From Megaleporinus macrocephalus (taxonomy: Eukaryota; Chordata; Actinopteri; Characiformes; Anostomidae): DNA of 64,000 nt. Shown one piece after another: positions 22,966 through 34,400 of this stretch (positions are counted from its first letter, which is position 1; every line of letters starts with the position of its first letter). The notes beneath the pieces are model-generated. The model made no database searches, had not been told where the DNA came from, and worked only from the letters and a program-made list of their open reading frames with translations. The DNA is taken from the NCBI GenBank assembly GCA_021613375.1, contig CM038726.1, positions 14,255,841 to 14,319,840 on the forward strand. Direction: 5' to 3'. The translations under genes and the position numbers were made by a program.

Positions 22966-24547
22966 TCAAATAAAATAACCTTATTTAACTGCATGATTGG
23001 TACAGCTCTAAGATATATTTATCATTAATTGGGGCATAAAACATTTACATTTAATCTACTAAGAAAATATGGAATTGTAAACGTTCACCATTCAATACTG
23101 TTTTGTCTGTGACTGTCCAGTCTGTTGCCTTTTGTTCAAAACTGTTTTGACTGCTGTTAAGTTTCTGCTGGGCACTGACACCCAGAACCTTTTTGTCTGC
23201 TGCCTGAAACCTGATGCTGTGGTCTTACAATATTTTAAGACCACAGCTGTGCCATAGTCAAGTTTTTTTGTATAGATATGATATCTGCAGTGTCACCAAC
23301 TTACACCACATGTTCAACCAGTGCAGCTAAACAGCCACATTTTTAGGACAATTTCAACTACACTAGGCACGCTAAATATGGTAGCCCTGTAGGATATCAC
23401 ATCAAACCACATTTCTATTATGTTCAGTTCAAATGTGAAAATACTGGTGTCTGGCTTTGATAATTGAATAAAAGACCAATTTGTTTAAACCAGCTATAAA
23501 AGGGTTTTTACCGTCTTTACTATAATAATAGCAGCTGATAGAAGCTGAGAGGTAATGTTGCAGCAAGCCTGAACCATAAAATGATTCCCAAGGGTTGCCA
23601 TTCAGGATGTAAACAATACCTAAAGAAGTTAATCGAGCTAGCTAAATTCGCTCTGCAGGATAACTTCTTCCTCTGTGGGCTAACTAAATGGCCTGTACTG
23701 CTGTAAGCAAGCGTCAACGTCTAATGTAGCTTTTGCCGACGTCGGCTGTTTTCTGGTATAGACAACATAAAACCCGGCACTGCAGGTCACCTTAGCCGTA
23801 CAATTTTAAACAAGACTGTCTGTTCAAAGCCCATTTGTTCTTGTCCAGCTACAGTGTTTTGGTATCACACCCCTCCTCAGCGGTTCAACAGCTGTGCTTA
23901 TTCACTCACTGGAAGTGGAAATGTATTTTAAATCTGTGTTTGGGTAACTGATGGAGTCCCACGCTACTACGCTCAGGCTTTCACAGCAGAAAGTCTGGAG
24001 CTGGACTGGGCCGCCTGTTCACGAAGACATGTTCACCCCACGTGCGTCTAGTACAGAGGCAATGGGAGAATACACCACGGAGAGAGAGAGCGAGAGAGAG
24101 AGAGTAATAGAACCAATTCAGGAATGGAAAGTGCTTCTTCAGCACAATCTAGAAATGAAATGTGCACTTTTTCCTGAAGTATCAGGAATTCGCTTTGCCC
24201 GCAACGGCCTCAACCCTGCACAGTGTATTCTCTTGTTCTCACTTGCTATGTCTCATTTTTCTCCTTCTTCCCTTCACTCTGCTGGATGCTGCCAGTTTGA
24301 CTCTTGCTGAAGTTCCTAGACGTTGCAGTACTTTAGTTTTGCTGTATGATTGAAATGTAACTTTCTGTGAAACTGTTCTTGGACCAAGTATCGATTTTGG
24401 GGCTCACATGAGCCATAGCATGACAACAGTTGTTTACTACATCAATGGTGTTTCGCATCAGTGATACCATGTATGTTTGTCTTGATATTACATGGTTTTA
24501 TTGACATGCAGTAGCTGGGCTAGACGCTGTGCATGCCGTAATATTTA
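22966..24547. other. Intron-like non-coding sequence
   Basis: No gene seen. A short GAGA run lies at about 24079-24103. The 119-codon frame at 23951-24310 has no recognisable motif. Confidence 0.4.
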
Positions 24548-24553
24548 TTTATA

Positions 24554-24605
<52 letters not shown>
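24548..24605. repeat. (AT)n microsatellite
   Basis: About 27 uninterrupted AT units after a short ATATCT lead-in. Confidence 0.95.
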
Positions 24606-24606
<1 letters not shown>

Positions 24607-25341
24607 CATGAGTGGTTTTCTGCAAAAAACAACTTTCACTGACAAATTGACAAACGTGATTGTGTCCAGATGGAATAGAGACAGGTTATACAACTGGTTA
24701 AATATGTGTTTAATATGAAATTTTGTAAAAATCTCCCTCTAATCAGTACATCTTGTGCATTTCTATGTATTAATGTTTCTGCAGTCAGTTTTTAGGTCTC
24801 AGCTCTGTTAATTCTGGAAAGACTCTAATTCTATAATTATATAATTTCTTACCACATCTATTACATATTATTTCATAACCACCCGTCTCGATGTTTTCAG
24901 TTCACATTTCATTAGTCAACGCTCCATAATGGTCAGTAAACTTCACTATATTTAAAAGTCAGCAGTATTTAAACAACTCAATATCATAGTCTTGTGAAGC
25001 TGTATACTCCATTAAAATGTTGTGACACATGTCAGTATTCATGGTCATGTATGGTCAACTACACTCCTGTTCAAATTACTAATGGTTTGTTGATTTAGTT
25101 TACATGTTGACACAAGAACGTCTGGACATTTTAATGCACAATCACTTGTTATTTACTGAATTTAACAGACTGGTGAAAATGAAAAGCTGTGGAAAAGTTA
25201 CCACATTGTATATTTTCCATTTTATTGCGTTAATCTCAGCACATAGTTGGAAAAGTAACTGCAGAAAAGAAAAGCTATATTTCCGAGTGTTCTCTGTAAT
25301 TAATGCCTTTCAAATAACAGAATATATCCGTTTTTCTGCAG

Positions 25342-25468
25342 CTGATTAGTCGTAAGGACAAGGCCACGTTTGAGAAGCTTGATTTCCTGACTTCTAAGGA
25401 GGCGAACTACACCCGCATGAGAGAGTACATCAGATCCCTCAAGATGGTGCCATGCATCCCCTATCTGG
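25342..25468 (+). CDS. ralgps1: RALGPS1-like RasGEF-domain exon (internal exon, partial gene)
   Basis: The exon is 127 nt, bounded by TTTTTCTGCAG and GGTGAGTCC, so both splice sites are canonical. It begins in phase 0 and ends after the first base of a codon. It encodes [20 protein letters not shown] and then [20 protein letters not shown], which matches the late part of the RasGEF (CDC25-like) domain of RALGPS proteins, guanine-nucleotide exchange factors for the small GTPases RalA/RalB that also carry a PxxP motif and a PH domain. YIRSLKMVP favours RALGPS1 over RALGPS2. CIPYLG is also compatible with RALGPS2. The opposite-strand ANGPTL2 downstream supports RALGPS1, because ANGPTL1 pairs with RALGPS2. 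I found no other exon of this gene here, so the flanking introns would exceed 25 kb on the left and 38 kb on the right. Confidence 0.9.
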
Positions 25469-27189
25469 GTGAGTCCATTTTTTTAGAACCAGTTCCTAAA
25501 CTGGTCCACTGTGAACTCAAGCTTGTTTTCAGAAATGTTTTGGTGCTTGGTCCATACTGATACTGGACAATATGCATGATGGGCTTAGAGTCATGTGCGG
25601 CTGCTTTCGTGTTCGTAATAGATGCACCTTAAACTTCAAAATTCACTTATTACAGGGTCTTGTGCTCCCACATTCAGAATCAAGGATGGTCTATTAATAA
25701 TAATACACTTCTAATATTCAAGGAAATATACACTTGAAGGTTCATAAAAGCAAAAGTCTAAAGGCAAGCAGGTGATATTATCTGTCTTATATTGAATCAT
25801 TTTTATTTGTTTTCCATTCTGTTCTTTTCGTTTTGCCTATTCTTGGGTTGTAAGTCCCCGACCATTTCCAGACAGCTCAGCTACAATTGTAAAATACCTT
25901 CCCTATAACAGGGCTTGCCTGGTCAGTGCATTGTGGTTTCACCTGGCCATCCAGGTCATGTGAAAAACAGAGGGCTTACTGGATGAAGCAACAATCTTCC
26001 ATTGCAGCCACATCCATTTTCATCACTTGCATGCCATTGCAAACTGCTATCGGTGGATAGGCATGCTGACCAGTCTGCCGCCACGTGGTCTCATACACGG
26101 CAGGTTGGAATACATCATGTGCTATAGTGCTTACCTCCATCATTACAAATTTCCACTTTGAAGATGCTCCAGTCCAGTGATTTGGTCATAATGAGCCAGT
26201 CCAAGTCAAGGTTGCTCAGGTCTTCTTCCTGCTCCAACATGTTGCTTGAAAGAACTGACTTCTAGAGCGGGCTGTCTGATATATCACAGACCTGGACGTT
26301 TCGTTGTTCTGAGAAAAGCAATATTATCTGCTTCATCTGTGATTGGGCTTTGTCTCATCTGTGTTTTGTTATCGTCTGGATGATGGAAAATATCACTGTG
26401 TCAAGTTCATAGAAGACAGCATATTTGAGTATTCATGTCACCCACCCCTAAAACACAACCACGTCTCTGGTGTCCTGGTGGAGTATTAATCATAGTGTTG
26501 TAAAAGCCCAAGCAGGGTCGGAGATTTCCTGAGAGCAAGCTGAACAGTGAAAGAGGAATTTATCATGAACCCACAGTTTCTGTGATTCATTCACCTTCTC
26601 TGCAGATGTGCAGACTCTGGTACTCTGGTTTTCTTGCACACTTCATTCACGTTGGACTTCAGTGTTTCTGGATCCTTAGATTTTCTGTCTACAACTAGAT
26701 TTTCTTGAAAGTAACTTTGTGTTTTGGTTTAATCCTGCTTTAAATTTTAATGCGCTCTCATACGGATGAAAATGGTACAGACGACGACTAATAAAAGATT
26801 AGCAGATGATATTTTTTTTATCACTTTCCATGGAGTTAAAGTCTTAGGGATTATAGTTTATACTGACTTTTAGAGTCATTAGTTTTGCTCATCATGAGTC
26901 ACACAGTGCCGTCTAGACATAAAACACATGTTTAGAATATAAAGAAAGTGGACTGGTTTTTAATCTTCCCCACAGACAGATTGTTTAGATGTCAGCATCA
27001 CACCATGATTTCATGATCCACCTGAATAAACTAGGATCCTTCTAATTACCGTTGCATGTGGTCAGGAAGTGGATTTCTATTATTGCTTTCAAAGATCTGT
27101 CATTATCATTTGTGAGAACTACTAGAATCCTTCGTTTCCAGTCAAAGTTGGTCCTAATCTAGTTAGGACATCTCTCTCAGAAGATATCC
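25469..27189 (+). other. RALGPS1 intron sequence, no feature seen
   Basis: This region begins at the GTGAGT donor of the RALGPS1 exon. I see no further exon, RNA gene or clear repeat before the telomere-like minisatellite. Confidence 0.5.
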
Positions 27190-27712
27190 TAACCCTAATA
27201 TTAAGCCAAAACCTAATCCTTACCCTCACCCTGGACCTAATCCTGACCCCATCCCTAACATTAACTCAAAACCTAATCCTAACCCTCACCCTGACCCTAA
27301 CCTCAACCCAAAACCTAATCCTTACCCTCACCCTGGACCTAATACTGACCCCATCCCTAACATTAACTCAAAACCTAATCCTAACCCTCACCCTGACCCT
27401 AACCTCAACCCAAAACCTAATCCTAACCCTCACCCTGACCCTAACCTCAACCCAAAACCTAATCCTTACCCTCACCCTCGACCTAATACTGACCCCATGC
27501 CTAACATTAACTCAAAACCTAATCCTAACCCTCACCCTGACCCTAACCTCAACCCAAAACCTAATCCTTACCCTCACCCTGGACCTAATACTGACCCCAT
27601 CCCTAACATTAACTCAAAACCTAATCCTAACCCTCACCCTGACCCTAACCTCAACCCAAAACCTAATCCTTACCCTCACCCTGGACATAATCCTAACCCT
27701 CACTCTGACCAA
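27190..27712. repeat. Telomere-like compound minisatellite (CCCTAA-derived)
   Basis: The array is rich in CCTAA, CCCTAA, CCCTGA and CCCTCA hexamers. A marker (GACCCCAT) recurs at 27245, 27347, 27491 and 27593, giving periods of 102, 144 and 102 bp. The 144-bp period equals 102 plus an extra 42-bp sub-unit that starts CCTAATCCTAACCCTCACCC. All periods are multiples of 6, which fits growth from the vertebrate telomere hexamer. The resulting Asn-Pro-rich open frame (27497-27817) is not a gene. Confidence 0.85.
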
Positions 27713-27714
27713 AG

Positions 27715-27717
<3 letters not shown>

Positions 27718-27782
<65 letters not shown>
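27718..27782. repeat. (TA)n microsatellite
   Basis: About 32 perfect TA units directly after the telomere-like array. Confidence 0.95.
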
Positions 27783-27785
<3 letters not shown>

Positions 27786-28955
27786 TAAATAAATTGAAGA
27801 ACAACTGTACACAGTAAATAAAAAGTCTATTGATAATCTACTAATATATTCAGATGCTTCATTGTTTATTGCTACATGATGAATATTGAAGCTGTTGGTG
27901 TTTTTAGAACAATTGAATAACTTTGTTTGGAATAACTCCGATTACTTACTAAGACTGAAGGAGGTGTGAAAAACCATGTTCCTGCAGATTAAAATTTTAA
28001 AAAGTCTGTTAAAAAGAATAGAAGAGGTAATAAAAGCAATGGTGGGACTCTAAATAGTTCTAAAAAGCTTGTTTAACATACATTTCCAGCCTCTTCTTTA
28101 TACTTTGATTCAGACAGATAGTGGTTGTGTTGTCACAATGCAAAACACACCCAAAACACGTGTGCCTGAACACCGCGTGCCCTCCAAATGCCCTTTCTCC
28201 CTGAACACTCAGACTTCTGTTCTTCCCTTTGTGTTCTCTACTCTGTCTTCCTCATCACTAGCAATCAGTGGAGACTGCCCTTCGTTTACTGTCAACATGG
28301 TTGAAATGACCATTCTTCATGGTCTCATAAAGCTTGAAGCAGCAAATGGCCCTGAAGGCGGCCTCATTTATTAGACCAAGTATTTATTAAAATATTAAAA
28401 TAACTACTGTGATAAGATGTAGCTTTCATAGAAATAAAAGACTCATAATATATTATGTTAAACTGTAATATTTATTCTAAAACCTTTCATTCCGAAGGCC
28501 AGTTTCCCTCTTTCCCTTTCCCTCCCCCTCCTCCGTTTTCCAACCCTTTAATGTCTTTTCCAGTCATTTATTATGTGTGTAGTTCTCTGCCCTTTTGGAA
28601 ACTGTCATTCATAACTGCCAAAGAGGGAGGGGGAATAGAAGGAAAGAGCCTAGACTGAGGTTTGAGTGATAGCTTTGTAGGCTTGCTTTAATCACACCAC
28701 ACATCTTTGGCTCCTTTTGGGCCCTTAGGGTCTTTGGGCTCTGACTCTTATGACCATTCTTAAAGGACACTTCCTTTATAATTAAAGAGTGAAGATATCA
28801 ACAAAGTCATTCAGTCCTCCGGGTTTAATGTAAAAAGCTATGTTCTACATAATCTTACAGAGTTAAACGTTGTTCACAGTGGTGGTGATAAGAATCAGAT
28901 GTCGGGACTGTTGCTACTAAAAGCTCCCTCGCAAAAAAGTTACTGCAGAATGCTT
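27783..28955. other. Intron-like non-coding sequence
   Basis: No gene is supported. The 101-codon frame at 28069-28374 has no recognisable domain. Confidence 0.4.
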
Positions 28956-29769
28956 ACGATGACCGATCAGTGCTTTTGAGGCCAGTTTAGATCGCCGATC
29001 ACCTTTCAGCACGAACGGCCGATAGGCGATACCGATCGAGGGCGGGGCTATATGCCCGGCAGGGCTACATGTAGTTATTGGCGCAAGCAAGTCATGAAAC
29101 ATGGTTGAAACGTGGTTATATAGCGCTAGAAACTCAATCACTCTGGCTGGGGTTCCTTTAGCTCTCTGGCTGTTGCTTCTGCTGTACTGTTGGTACCGGT
29201 CTTATCTGGTCTGCACGGTGTTCTGGGTTGTTTGTTTTGTGCTAGCTGCGTGTGCTAGCTCTGCTGTTTACTGATACTCACTGTATTCAGCTGTGTGGTG
29301 TCTCTGATGTGTCGTATCAGATTAGTAGTATTAAATGTCTTTGTCTTGGTTCCCCCACAAGACACGTTGATTTCACAGATGTTACAGAATGCCCTGGATG
29401 AGTCTACGTCACATACTGTAACAAACTGCCAGACGGACGGTGTTTTCTATTTGCACATGCGGGTGAATGCCGTAACCCCTTGTGAAGCCGCTGCTTTAGT
29501 CAGTTTGTCGGAAATGAAACGGTATGTATTTCCACCTAGTGGTTCAGATAGGAATTGCAGGGAGCTGGCTGGACGGGGTTTCACAGAGGGCTACTCTTCC
29601 TGGATGAAACGCTAGCTGTAAATACAGAAATTAGGCTCATTTGTTTAAAGCCATCAATCGGCTCTCGAGATCGGCTAAATTGGAAAAATATCGGCCAATC
29701 ACCGATCACATATTTTCATTACAAATCAGCCGATACGATAAATAGCTGAACAATCCTTCCATCTCTAGT
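28956..29769 (+). mobile_element. Non-autonomous DNA transposon, copy 2 (hAT-like, tentative)
   Basis: The left side, CGATGACCGATCAG, corresponds to the TAGAGATGGACCGATCAG end of copy 1 (9943-10730). The right end, CCTTCCATCTCTAG, is its inverted partner. Most of the left two thirds aligns with copy 1 and lacks about 230 internal bases of it. Beyond TTTCCACCTAGTGG this copy continues for another 220 bp (GGAGCTGGCTGGACGGGG, AAAGCCATCAATCGGCTC, GGCCAATCACCGATCAC), a part that copy 1 lost. There is no 17-bp satellite unit here. A 106-codon frame at 29295-29615 is probably meaningless. Confidence 0.75.
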
Positions 29770-31293
29770 TTTGAGATTTTGGCCTACAACTTTTAAAACT
29801 GTTAAAATTAGTGGAGTGGTATGTGTAGAGTTTAAGGCCCAAACAATTATTTTTTTTTTTAGATTTACTACTATTTAACATCACCATCACATATAAAGCT
29901 CAGAAGTGCAGATCACAATCTAAAAGCAGTACATAATTTATTGCGAATGTCTGGAAATGCACAAGATTTTAATTCCTTGTATTACAAAAAATATTCTCAA
30001 TGTTACTGTACACATCTGTACATGTCACTAGGGCCCAACAGTTATCAACGTTTTATGTTGAATGCTGAAATTAAAGGGCTCAAGCTGGTCCTGCAAGTGT
30101 AGTTCAAGTGTAAATGTCAAAAGCTTTATGGCTAAAGCAATGTGGGTTTGATTTAGCACAATGCGATGCAAAGGTGAGAGATACTCTATAGTATAGAAGA
30201 TTTGTTGAAGGTTCTTTGGAGTTCACACACTTACCTTCAGCATACAATGCAATGAGGTCACTGATATGAGTATACCATATAGACAAACCTGATGGACACA
30301 CGGTCACATTACTTTCAGTTTACACTTTATAATATATCTTCAAAATTACAATCTTTATTTCCCATCCTAAATTACACAATACATAATACTCTTAGAAGTC
30401 AAGCCTTTTGAGTGGACCTTTTATCTCAGAGGTTTAGCTCACATGTTTTAATGATCCCTTCATAACAGGGATATTCTATATCATGCTTCATATTAATTTA
30501 TGATCCTCTCAGTCTACATGAATGAAGGTATCTGTTTAGTTTCTATTGAAATACTGATTTGTCCTATTTTAAAAAATAGGAAAGCATGTCGAAGGACTTG
30601 ACACCCAAAAATGGGTCCATTGTGTACCATCAACATCCTCTTTGTTATGGAACACTAACTACTGCTACTGTTTATAGGCCTATTCATGATTATGCTACAG
30701 TCATTGGAGAGAATTGTCTGTCTCGTTATGAAGGGAAAGGCAGCATTATAACACTGCTCCATATTTGAACCAGACAAGATCATTCAGCAAGTTGGTACAT
30801 CATCTCAAGGCTTGCTGCATAAATGTAAGCAAAGTAACAGTTATATTGTACAAAGTGTTCCTCTGACGCCATTCGTCAAAGTTCTAATTGCACAAAGGGT
30901 GAAGTTTCACACACAGGGCAATGTCCAGCTCCCTCTCGTCGTCGCAGACGTTTTGGCGCCCGAGCGCAAAAACATCACTGGTATTGCAAAATGGGGGCCA
31001 AGATGACACGTTGTACTCTGAATGCCTGCATTCCAGACTTTTTTTCTTATATGTTATTCTTCAGAGTCAATACTCCCTAAACTCCATCCAGAAAACAGTG
31101 TCCCCATTATAGTGAGCTTTCGTTCTTTCAAATAGAGAACCAACAGAATATGTCTAACTGTATATTAAAACCAATAAAGAAGGGAACAAATAAAAACACA
31201 ATAAACAAGATGTATAAAAAGAAAAGTTAAACATTGCACTTTTGTACCCTTGTGTCAGAATGTGACAACAGTGGACCCTTTGGGTCTGAGCTG
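29770..31293. other. Non-coding; likely includes the ANGPTL2 3' UTR
   Basis: The ANGPTL2 stop codon is at 31294-31296 on the minus strand, so its 3' UTR extends leftward. TTTATT motifs (AATAAA on the minus strand) occur near 30352 and 29938 and could be polyadenylation signals. I cannot tell which is used. Confidence 0.4.
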
Positions 31294-31493
31294 CTAGTGA
31301 AACGTGTTGGGGTTGGGTCGTATCATCATGCTGACTTTCTTCAAGGAATATGACCCACCCCGGAATTCTGCCCAGTAGACTCCGTCCTGGTAGCGGCTGC
31401 GATAGTGGCCTCCCCGGTACCACACGCCGTTCAGGTTGGAGTGGGCACAGGCGTTGTACCACCAGCCACCCTTCTGATAGTGGGCACAGTTTC
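31294..31493 (-). CDS. angptl2: ANGPTL2 last coding exon (C-terminal end)
   Basis: 200 nt including the stop codon, acceptor CCTTTTAG. It encodes residues 472-537: [60 protein letters not shown] and NPNTFH. It ends in TAG. A fragment of this exon's end is duplicated at 31865-31940. Confidence 0.96.
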
Positions 31494-34400
31494 CTAAAAG
31501 GAAAAGAAAAAAAAAATCAACAAACCGTTTCCTTTCATTTCAAACTGCTGTTTCATTATTTAGGCTTCTGTTAAATTTGGGGTTTTATGATAATTACTAA
31601 TATATGATAACCTACTTGCACTAGGAAGAAAGGATTTCAAAGAAAATGGGTGAACAAACTTCAGGTGTTTCCAAAATTAGACCACAGGAGTTAAATCTAA
31701 CAACAATGAGAGGCTTAGTATATCATCAGATAAACATTACATAAAATAAACAAAGAAGCTGCTGGGGACCTCAGTGGAATAAGCGCCCCAGAGTTCAGAC
31801 CTCAGCATCATTAAAGGTGTTTAGGAGCAGAACATACTGCCAGCTTCCCAGATTAAAATTCGGAGGTGTGGAAAGGTGACGACAGTACACCCTCTGAGTC
31901 TGAACTGCTACTGAAACGTGTTGGGGTGGGGTCAAGTTAAATAATTAAATAAGACTACACTGCACTTCACTGTATGTGTTTCCACACTTTCTTCTCTAGC
32001 TTTCTCTAAACTTTGATTTAAGTTAATGTTGTCTCATAGTGGCTGTGCTGTCAACATCTCAAATGTGAAGCAATTTTAATTCTAAAAGCAAGTTTTGGCA
32101 TCAGTGTTGGCTACTGCAATAATTGAATTCACTAAAAAAACCTCAAAGTGAGGACAGTATTTGTTTCTTGTCTCATCCTGATAGATAAATAGCAGCCTGC
32201 AACCAAACAGGAACCCTGATTTTTTTTTTATTAAAAGCCACCCATGAATAGTCTTGTGATATTATCTCACTTTCTTGATTCAAAGCTTCTAATTGTTTTG
32301 CAATGCTATGGTAACCAGTGCTGTAGTCCACAATGTACTAATAAGGGCTCCCAGCAGGGGTGGGGAGCAGTTTCTAATCAGGCCCTGATTTTGTTAAGGA
32401 AAGTATTACTTTGCTGTTATGCCCTCTGAGGAACATTGTGCTTTCATGTGGACTGGACTGAACTGGACTGACTAATACACGAATGGAATGTGAAGTTCAG
32501 CTTGGACAGCTGTGATTGGGCCTGTAGGGTCGAATTCACAGAGACAGATAGATTTCTACGTGGATTAGAACAGTGTGGTCTTAAAACTGTTTGGAATAAA
32601 ACGTTAAGGTACCTGTGTAGACGTCATGGTCTCTGTCCAGGGTGGTGAACTGCTTTCCGTTGTGCCAGGTTAGGGAATCTCCAGCATTACCATGATAGCG
32701 TCCCACCCTCAACCTGTAGAAATCAGCCTCTGGCTCTAGACGGAAACTGGCATATTCTGCAAAGGTCTTTCTGCCTGACCAGTCTTCAAGAGTCACCAAC
32801 AGCTTGTAGTTGCCCTGGTTGGTCAGCCAGTAGATGTTCTCCAGACCAAGCCAGTATTCACCATCAATGTTTCCAAATCCTTGCTGAATAGGAAAATGGG
32901 AAAAGCAAAATGTTGTAAGGGCACATACAAGCTTTTTTTTTAATTATGTTACTATGTTCTCAATTGAAGTGTTTTCAACTTACAAAAGAATACATGTCCA
33001 AAAGTATACGGACACTGCTTTCAGTAAGTAAATTCAGGGACGTTATGGTGCACCAATTGCTGACATGTACGTTCAGTTGCCCAAAGAGCTTGTATAATCT
33101 CTGCAGAAAGCACTGTCAATAGAATTTGACCCTCGGGTGCAGCCCAATGTGAGCCAAATGTTTTGTTTACATGTTGTAATGAAAAGCGTGCCATAGGTGG
33201 CATTAAAAAATGTAGGATTCTCTGTACTCTCTTTTTTTTCTTCTGGGTTTGGATTACAACAAGATGTTTGGTGTTCATGGCTTCAAGAAAACAACATTCT
33301 GTGAACAATCCACTGACCACTGCGGTATGCTGCCAGTGCTGTAATTGTGTGTTCCTATACCTTTAAAAACAATGGAACATCTGCTTAGCCATCAATCCAC
33401 TAAGTATTGAAAATGTGGCCTAAGCTCAACATGTCCCTTGGGTCAGTTAAAGGGGCCTTGTTTTGGACTGCGAAGCTGTTGAACTGTGTTCTCACGAGTG
33501 GTAGAGCTTCACCCAATGTCTTCGGGAAAAGTTGGAGTGGAAGAGCCAATCATGAGTACCTGACTTTACTGATTGTCCCTATGGCTAAATACAATTAAAT
33601 CCTCCTAGCAAAGTTTCAACATCTAATTTAAAGCCTTCCGAAGAGACTAGAGGCTTGTACAAATTCTCTATCGAAACCCTTTGATTTAAGAAGCATTGAT
33701 GGATGAGCAGTTTCCACCTTTGGATGTATAGTGTGTCTGAGCAATACTGATTTATGAGCACCTCATAAACATGTTACTATCTGCTTAAAAACATCACAGG
33801 CCCGTTCATTCAGCAATCAACCAAAACGACTGGCCGTAGTCAGCTTTTTCACCAGCCACTGCAAATTATTGATCTGTCTTTTGGCAACAATGTAGGCCAT
33901 GATTTACTCCAACCTTTCATGTGTTCAAGACTGTGGTTTTCAGATGAAGCCAATGGTGCACAGTAATTACAGGATGAGTTTCAGCCTTTCTACCACTTAG
34001 CATTGCATCAATACTGGTCTAATTAACGCACACATGGGTTTAATCACAAGTTAACCGAACTGGGAATATCATTTGATGTCACGGGTGTTTCTTACCAGGG
34101 GATTTAAAAGTATTTCTAGTCCTCTTGATAGCTGCGTTAATGCTAACAGCATTCACCCTTAGTGTAAATTGTTCACTTTTTGTCATGTCTACATTACATT
34201 GTCGTAAATCATACGCAAAACCACCAGAAAAACACATTTTCTGGGGGTTAGGTCATTAGACCGTTCACTCGAGCATCAGGGTTAAGCTCCATTATTTGAA
34301 GCTGGTTTTAATCGCTGGCCCTGATGTAACTGTGAATAGCTGTTGGCCCTCATTGACAGTAAGGAAAGAGCAGAGAAAGCCCCAGAAAAGCATCATGTTT

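Noticed and set aside
27497..27817. Asn-Pro-rich 106-codon frame
   Set aside because: It is a translation of CCCTAA-like repeats and the following (TA)n tract.
28069..28374. 101-codon plus-strand frame
   Set aside because: No family resemblance and no support for splicing.
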